DNA from: Didymodactylos carnosus
Lineage: Eukaryota; Rotifera; Eurotatoria; Philodinida; Philodinidae
Reading direction: 5' to 3'
Assembly (NCBI GenBank): GCA_905250885.1
Contig: CAJNOQ010000015.1
Location: 1-64,000, forward strand
DNA length: 64,000 nt
A program made the translations under genes and the position numbers. Numbering within the stretch: the first letter of the stretch is position 1; each line of letters starts with the position of its first letter. This document shows positions 60,215 to 64,000 of this stretch, piece after piece. The notes beneath the pieces were generated by a model. The model saw only the letters and a list, made by a program, of their open reading frames with translations. It was not told where the DNA came from and searched no databases.

Positions 60215-61178
60215 ATTCGTCCCTTCTCATTCCGTGCCTTAAAATTTTTTTCTTGATTCGTCCCTCCTTGATTTGTCCCTCAAATGCACGCATACGCTAA
60301 CTTATTCGACTTTTAAATTTATTTAATAAACTTTGTAAAAAGACCAACACTAATAATTAACAATATATAAACAGCTACAATACCATTATGCCCACAAGAC
60401 AAACCAATTATTTGTGAAGATATCATGTTTTAATTGGGGTTGTTTTAACAGCTCTACCACATTTAATAGCCAGTTTAGCATGTGTTATTGTTCCTTTTAT
60501 GTGTTCTTCATATAATTCTTTTAACTTACTATCAATATTATTGTATAATTTTTTTCGTTTCCTTATTTGTATATCTGATTCTTCAACGCTATGATGTTGA
60601 TATAAATGTTCATCACGTAACAATTCAATAAAATGATAAATATGTGGGTGTTTTGGAAAATGACTTTCCAAACGACTATCGTACCCCTTAACATGATTGT
60701 TTGTCCTTGATAAATCATTAATTATTGCATCATGCACATTCCATATATTAATCCCATATAAACTAATATCTACATAGGTTTGAACTAAATAATCATTGAA
60801 TTCAGTAGCATTAACATCATCTGGGGTGTATAAATTCATAATATCCGTCCAAGTACTTTCAACAATGTCGGCTGGTATTAATGCTAAACCAATGGGACCG
60901 AGAAACCAATGATCTGCCTTTTTATGTTTCGGAGAATTTTTGTGTACTCTTCTACTGAATATCCATAAGTTTATATAGGATAGTGAGCTTCTTTTTTTAA
61001 GCATCCTAAACGGCTCTAAATTGTAGCTGTTTATATATTGTTAATTATTAGTGTTGGTCTGTTTACAAAGTTTATTAAATAAATTTAAAAGTCGAATAAT
61101 TTAGCCTATGCGTGCATTTGAGGGACGAATCAAGAAAAAATTTTAAGGGACGAATTGAGAAATCAATTAGGGACGAAT
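60215..61178. mobile_element. Mutator-like element (MULE), internally reduced
   Basis: Inverted termini of roughly 170 bp begin ATTCGTCCCT and end AGGGACGAAT; ATTCGTCCCT-type words repeat two or three times in each terminus. Inner shared blocks are TCAAATGCACGCATA, TAAATTTATTTAATAAACTT and TATATAAACAGCTACAAT. The interior is almost filled by one minus-strand ORF (60423-61004). The FLYWCH zinc finger and the DDE catalytic core of a full MULE are absent. No 9-bp duplication is clear at the flanks; the left terminus has an internal deletion relative to the right. Confidence 0.75.
60423..61004 (-). CDS. MULE transposase C-terminal module (193 aa)
   Basis: An uninterrupted 193-codon frame inside the MULE. 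LIPADIVESTWTDI, FNDYLVQTYVD, IWNVHDAIINDLSRTNNHVK and HIYHFIELLRDEH match the helical region that follows the DDE core in animal FLYWCH/MULE transposases (family pattern W......l.RTNNavEgwh). The N-terminal zinc finger and the catalytic core are missing, so it cannot cut DNA on its own. The ATG lies just inside the right terminal repeat, which could supply a promoter. The open frame is notable beside a host pseudogene full of stops. It might be a recent internal-deletion derivative or a retained regulatory protein. Confidence 0.7.
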   Translation of the reverse strand: MLKKRSSLSYINLWIFSRRVHKNSPKHKKADHWFLGPIGLALIPADIVESTWTDIMNLYTPDDVNATEFNDYLVQTYVDISLYGINIWNVHDAIINDLSRTNNHVKGYDSRLESHFPKHPHIYHFIELLRDEHLYQHHSVEESDIQIRKRKKLYNNIDSKLKELYEEHIKGTITHAKLAIKCGRAVKTTPIKT

Positions 61179-62111
61179 CGTGAGCACATCGTTGAAAAGA
61201 ATAAAAGCAACGACGGAGAGTGATTATAAGAAATGCAACTGATAATCAAGTGGTAAGACGATGTGAGAGAACGAAAAATAAAAGATGAGTATAGTAATCA
61301 TCATTTAAGTTAGAAAACATCGTTTTATGAATGTACTGCTGGTACTTAGCTCAATGGTAACGAAAGAGCAGTTATTATTAGCTAATTGTGTTAAGAAACC
61401 ATGATGTATTATTGATTGTATTGAAATAGACCGCGGGAATCGATAATTGTGGATATCAGATGGTCATGTTGGCATTCAAACATTGTCTAAGCAATATCCA
61501 GAATGTTTCGAACTATTAAAAGAAGCACAAGTATGTGTAATGGAAAATGGCTTTAAATCATCAAACAACACATATACACAACATTATTTGACAACTGATC
61601 ATTATACAAATGAAATTGAAAGAATTTTAATTAATGCTGATCAAAAACAAACACGAATTTATAATATTGGATAAGATTGTTTATTTGGCTAATGTTCTGC
61701 ATTAGAAAAAGAATCAACATCATAAAAGGACGTTACTAATATCGTCCTTTTACGTATTAACTAAAACTAATGTAACGTTAGTTTTAATTGATAAATGTCG
61801 AATATGGGCATACAGACGTGATTCTAGTACATTCCGCCTGCCAAAACCGATCTCAACAACAATGCAAGAAGTGATACGAGAACAGCCAATAATTTCAAGC
61901 AAACAACTAAATTTAGAAGATATTCAAGAATTGGTTAATAGTGAAAGTTTTGTGTGATAGTCAGATCAGTGTTTCTTTATACAGTTATACAGAAAAAATT
62001 AAATGTGCATCACTTCTTATTGTACGTTGGCGCCTGAGACACTCTCGATAATACTACTCTTCGATGTACTTCTCATGTGATCGATGAGTTTCAAAGAGAC
62101 TAATAAAACTG

Positions 62112-62897
62112 ATGCAAATCCGCATACCATATTTAAATTATCCGTGTATTTTGAATGAAACTTGTTATCACGGGCAATGTGCACGTGTTCAAGATCTTTT
62201 AACTGGCTGGTATGAATATTGTCTATGTGCAAAAGACTGGTCTGGTTTTGAATGTGAACAACATAGTCTGTTAAGCCGTGCCGATTGGTTTGTTATTATT
62301 GCGTGTATTTTAATATTTGTCCTAGCTTGTGTATGTACCGCTTGTATCCCACTTTTGTATGCATTTCTTGAAGAAGACTTTTATCCACAAATAATCGAAT
62401 GTGGTCGTCAAAGCCCATATGCTGAAATAGCTATACCAGGTACAACAACGACGAATAATGCTGGTGTGAGGGTTTATCGAATACCAAGTGAATATATATC
62501 AACTAGACGAACAATTGTCGATGGTCTCATTCCTCTACACTCAGTTGCATCATTAGCCTATTTAAGTCGTATAAAAAATTTAATGTTTAGAAACAGTGTA
62601 GAACGTTCAGGAAATACTCAAATGTTATCGATAAATAACGAACGGCAATCACAACAAAACCCCATTACTTATTCACAAATAGCTAGATCAACTTTCAATA
62701 ATGTCCATCAGCAACAACGGATTATTAGTCCGGCCAGTGAAACATTGCAACAAGTAGTTGACGAGTTTGATTTTCACACAACAATAACAAATAATATAGT
62801 TAATCAACAAGATTTTGATAGTAATTGTCAACCAAATTCGAATAGCCTTGTGAATGATCATGAAACTCCGTTGACGATCGCAATCTCAAATGTATAG
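62112..62897 (+). CDS. EGF-like domain single-pass membrane protein
   Basis: A 261-codon frame. An EGF-like module lies at residues 12-49 (CILNETCYHGQC, YCLCAKDWSGFEC). A membrane helix follows at about 59-86 (WFVIIACILIFVLACVCTAC). The cytosolic tail of about 175 residues is rich in S, N and Q, and ends ISNV, which fits a class I PDZ ligand (S/T-x-hydrophobic). There is no signal peptide at this ATG, and an in-frame TGA sits 27 bases upstream, so the N-terminus may come from an upstream exon joined at an AG such as 62097. A GTAAGA lies directly after the stop, suggesting a 3' UTR intron or a longer isoform. Notch-ligand or mucin-like receptors have this layout; no orthologue is claimed. Confidence 0.65.
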   Translation: MQIRIPYLNYPCILNETCYHGQCARVQDLLTGWYEYCLCAKDWSGFECEQHSLLSRADWFVIIACILIFVLACVCTACIPLLYAFLEEDFYPQIIECGRQSPYAEIAIPGTTTTNNAGVRVYRIPSEYISTRRTIVDGLIPLHSVASLAYLSRIKNLMFRNSVERSGNTQMLSINNERQSQQNPITYSQIARSTFNNVHQQQRIISPASETLQQVVDEFDFHTTITNNIVNQQDFDSNCQPNSNSLVNDHETPLTIAISNV

Positions 62898-64000
62898 GTA
62901 AGAGCCTGAAAATTCGAATTCTGGAAAAAATAAATCAGTAAACGACTGTAGAGAAACGTCGAGATTTTTCGAGAAAAATCAGAAGGAAGAATGACTAATT
63001 GTCTTCACTGTTCGATGAATTTTAGAATAAATATTCATTTCATTATATTTCTGCAGCCTTCTACTCTTATTCCTAATGTCTATTTTGAACACAATATCCA
63101 TCTGACAACAGGAGATATAGCATATGAACATAAAATGCGTCTATTGTCTCTTACATCTACTGTAAAGTAACGAATCATACCTAACCATTATATTCGTGCA
63201 ACTTCTCTTTTTCTCTTGCTGACAGACGGGAGCAATGAAAAAAAATCGCGTATGACTGCACCTGGTCTTTTGTTAATCCGAAAAAAGTTTTGTGAGAAAA
63301 TCGGCAATATTAATCGAGGTTACAGTCTTAATCGTTCAATTTCATTACAATCAAATCGCGTGAACCACTCAGCAAAGTCCGGCCTTCATATCGTGATAAT
63401 TTTGTTTAACTTTATTTATTCATTTGAAAAGAAAAGTTGTTAATAGCTACAAAGTGTACTTGTGTTGGAAAGAATCACCCAAGCACGTTAAAACTTTCGG
63501 TATGAATAAGATGGTCTGTGACTGCGTTGACGATTTTAGCAAAAGCATCTTTCTCAAATACAGTTTAAGAACTTCCAGTATCGATCTTTACGCCATTGCT
63601 ATTAATCAGCGAGTTTCTCTAACCAGTTGTTTTGTCAATACTAACTACTTGATTGTGTACCAATTTTCAGAACTGGTCTTATTCATAGTTCTAATGGTAA
63701 TCCTTCTCGCAGTGAAACGCACACGGGAGACACAAATGTATCTAAAGTGAGGAAAATTTCGACAACAGTATGTGCGAACGCGAAAGGTTTGATACTTTAA
63801 ATTATTTTTGCAAACGTATGAGCAAAAGAAACTCAGGATGCACAACTACGACATCGAAGTTGTTACCTGGATCAACGAAGACTGACACTTAATAGCTCAT
63901 GCGTAATCTGTTAATTGTATAACTAAAACGTCATGGGAACTTGTCTCGAGGAAGTGTCCTCTATTTCTTATATCAGGACTTTATTCGTTTTTCTAGATCA
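62898..64000. other. Right edge, no gene recognised
   Basis: Open frames at 63216-63443 and 63424-63750 (+) are only weakly protein-like, have no domain that I recognise and no matching splice sites. They could be exons of a gene beyond the window or a decayed element. Confidence 0.3.

Larger units (their letters stand above)
59516..61960 (+). pseudogene. Gamma-butyrobetaine / trimethyllysine dioxygenase-like pseudogene, split by a MULE
   Basis: Plus-strand fragments in order recall the 2-oxoglutarate dioxygenases of carnitine synthesis (BBOX1/TMLHE). 59825-59905 reads GSFFFIWLRNNCNCSLC, like the N-terminal zinc/DUF971 motif WLRDnC.C..C. 61450-61670 reads DGHVGIQTLSKQYPECFELL followed by THQY-like and RIYNIG segments, matching DGf.....l....P..F.lL...V in BBOX. 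61785-61840 reads IDKCRIWAYRRDS where the family has DNWRVLHGRdS, so the iron-binding His is gone. Frames are broken, and the middle, including the HxD iron-binding motif, is missing or replaced by the transposon at 60215-61178. The open frame 59470-59727 may be its decayed 5' part. Family-level call only; BBOX versus TMLHE is undecided. Confidence 0.6.

Noticed and set aside
61340-61440. tRNA-like A box (TAGCTCAATGGTA)
   Set aside because: The 5' half resembles a tRNA D-arm, but no anticodon stem, T-arm or proper B box (GGTTCRANNCC) follows at the right distance. At most a tRNA-derived scrap.
63216-63750. Possible secreted or membrane gene at the right edge
   Set aside because: Two overlapping frames without signal peptide at the start, no recognisable domain and no usable splice sites; kept only as unexplained open sequence.

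Overview
The window reads as nuclear DNA of an invertebrate animal. It is AT-rich, its genes are split by very short GT-AG introns (mostly 50-90 bp), and its gene set is metazoan (Slo2 potassium channel, Arkadia-type RING ligase, FATP acyl-CoA synthetase, SGT co-chaperone, ER class I mannosidase, GCL modifier subunit). Short introns, Q/N/T/H-rich disordered proteins and many small decayed DNA elements fit a bdelloid rotifer such as Rotaria, but that is inference; no lineage-specific marker was found.

Layout. 558-1773 (-): glutamate-cysteine ligase modifier subunit. 3802-7438 (-): ER mannosyl-oligosaccharide 1,2-alpha-mannosidase (MAN1B1 type), with one intron lacking an AG acceptor. 8.5-15.3 kb: a transposon graveyard with a PIF-like MITE, a LINE reverse-transcriptase fossil, a decayed mitochondrial EF-G (GFM1) pseudogene and two foldback elements. 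15.3-19.8 kb: no gene seen. 19840-22859 (+): Arkadia-like RING-H2 ubiquitin ligase with a SUMO-interacting motif. 25020-28495 (+): FATP (SLC27-like) acyl-CoA synthetase with two MITEs in its introns. 30.7-31.7 kb: a TTAA-flanked element whose G-run/C-run terminus broke the assembly (106 G, 10 N and an error-laden repeat of the flank). 36809-43211 (+): 24-exon Slo2/KCNT potassium channel carrying a 1.06 kb foldback element in one intron. 44.5-47.4 kb: a hairpin element, two orphan terminal exons and a LINE 3' end. 48964-51027 (-): SGT/SGTA. 51.8-54.5 kb: a hAT MITE with perfect 8-bp target duplication, a GGCACTG-rich patch and an inverted repeat enclosing a copy of the next gene's 3' end. 57043-58296 (-): LRR transmembrane protein. 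59.5-62.0 kb: a gamma-butyrobetaine/trimethyllysine dioxygenase-like pseudogene interrupted by a MULE that keeps an open 193-codon frame. 62112-62897 (+): EGF-like single-pass membrane protein.

The intact genes are housekeeping or signalling genes with no operon-like relation to one another. The most distinctive content is a set of about a dozen hairpin or TIR elements, four with readable target-site duplications, several sitting inside introns that would otherwise be about 60 bp. I found no gene cluster that looks like a new biological system. The best leads are the AG-less intron, the MULE carrying only a transposase C-terminal module, the assembly break at the G/C hairpin, and a possible alternative first exon for the Slo2 channel.
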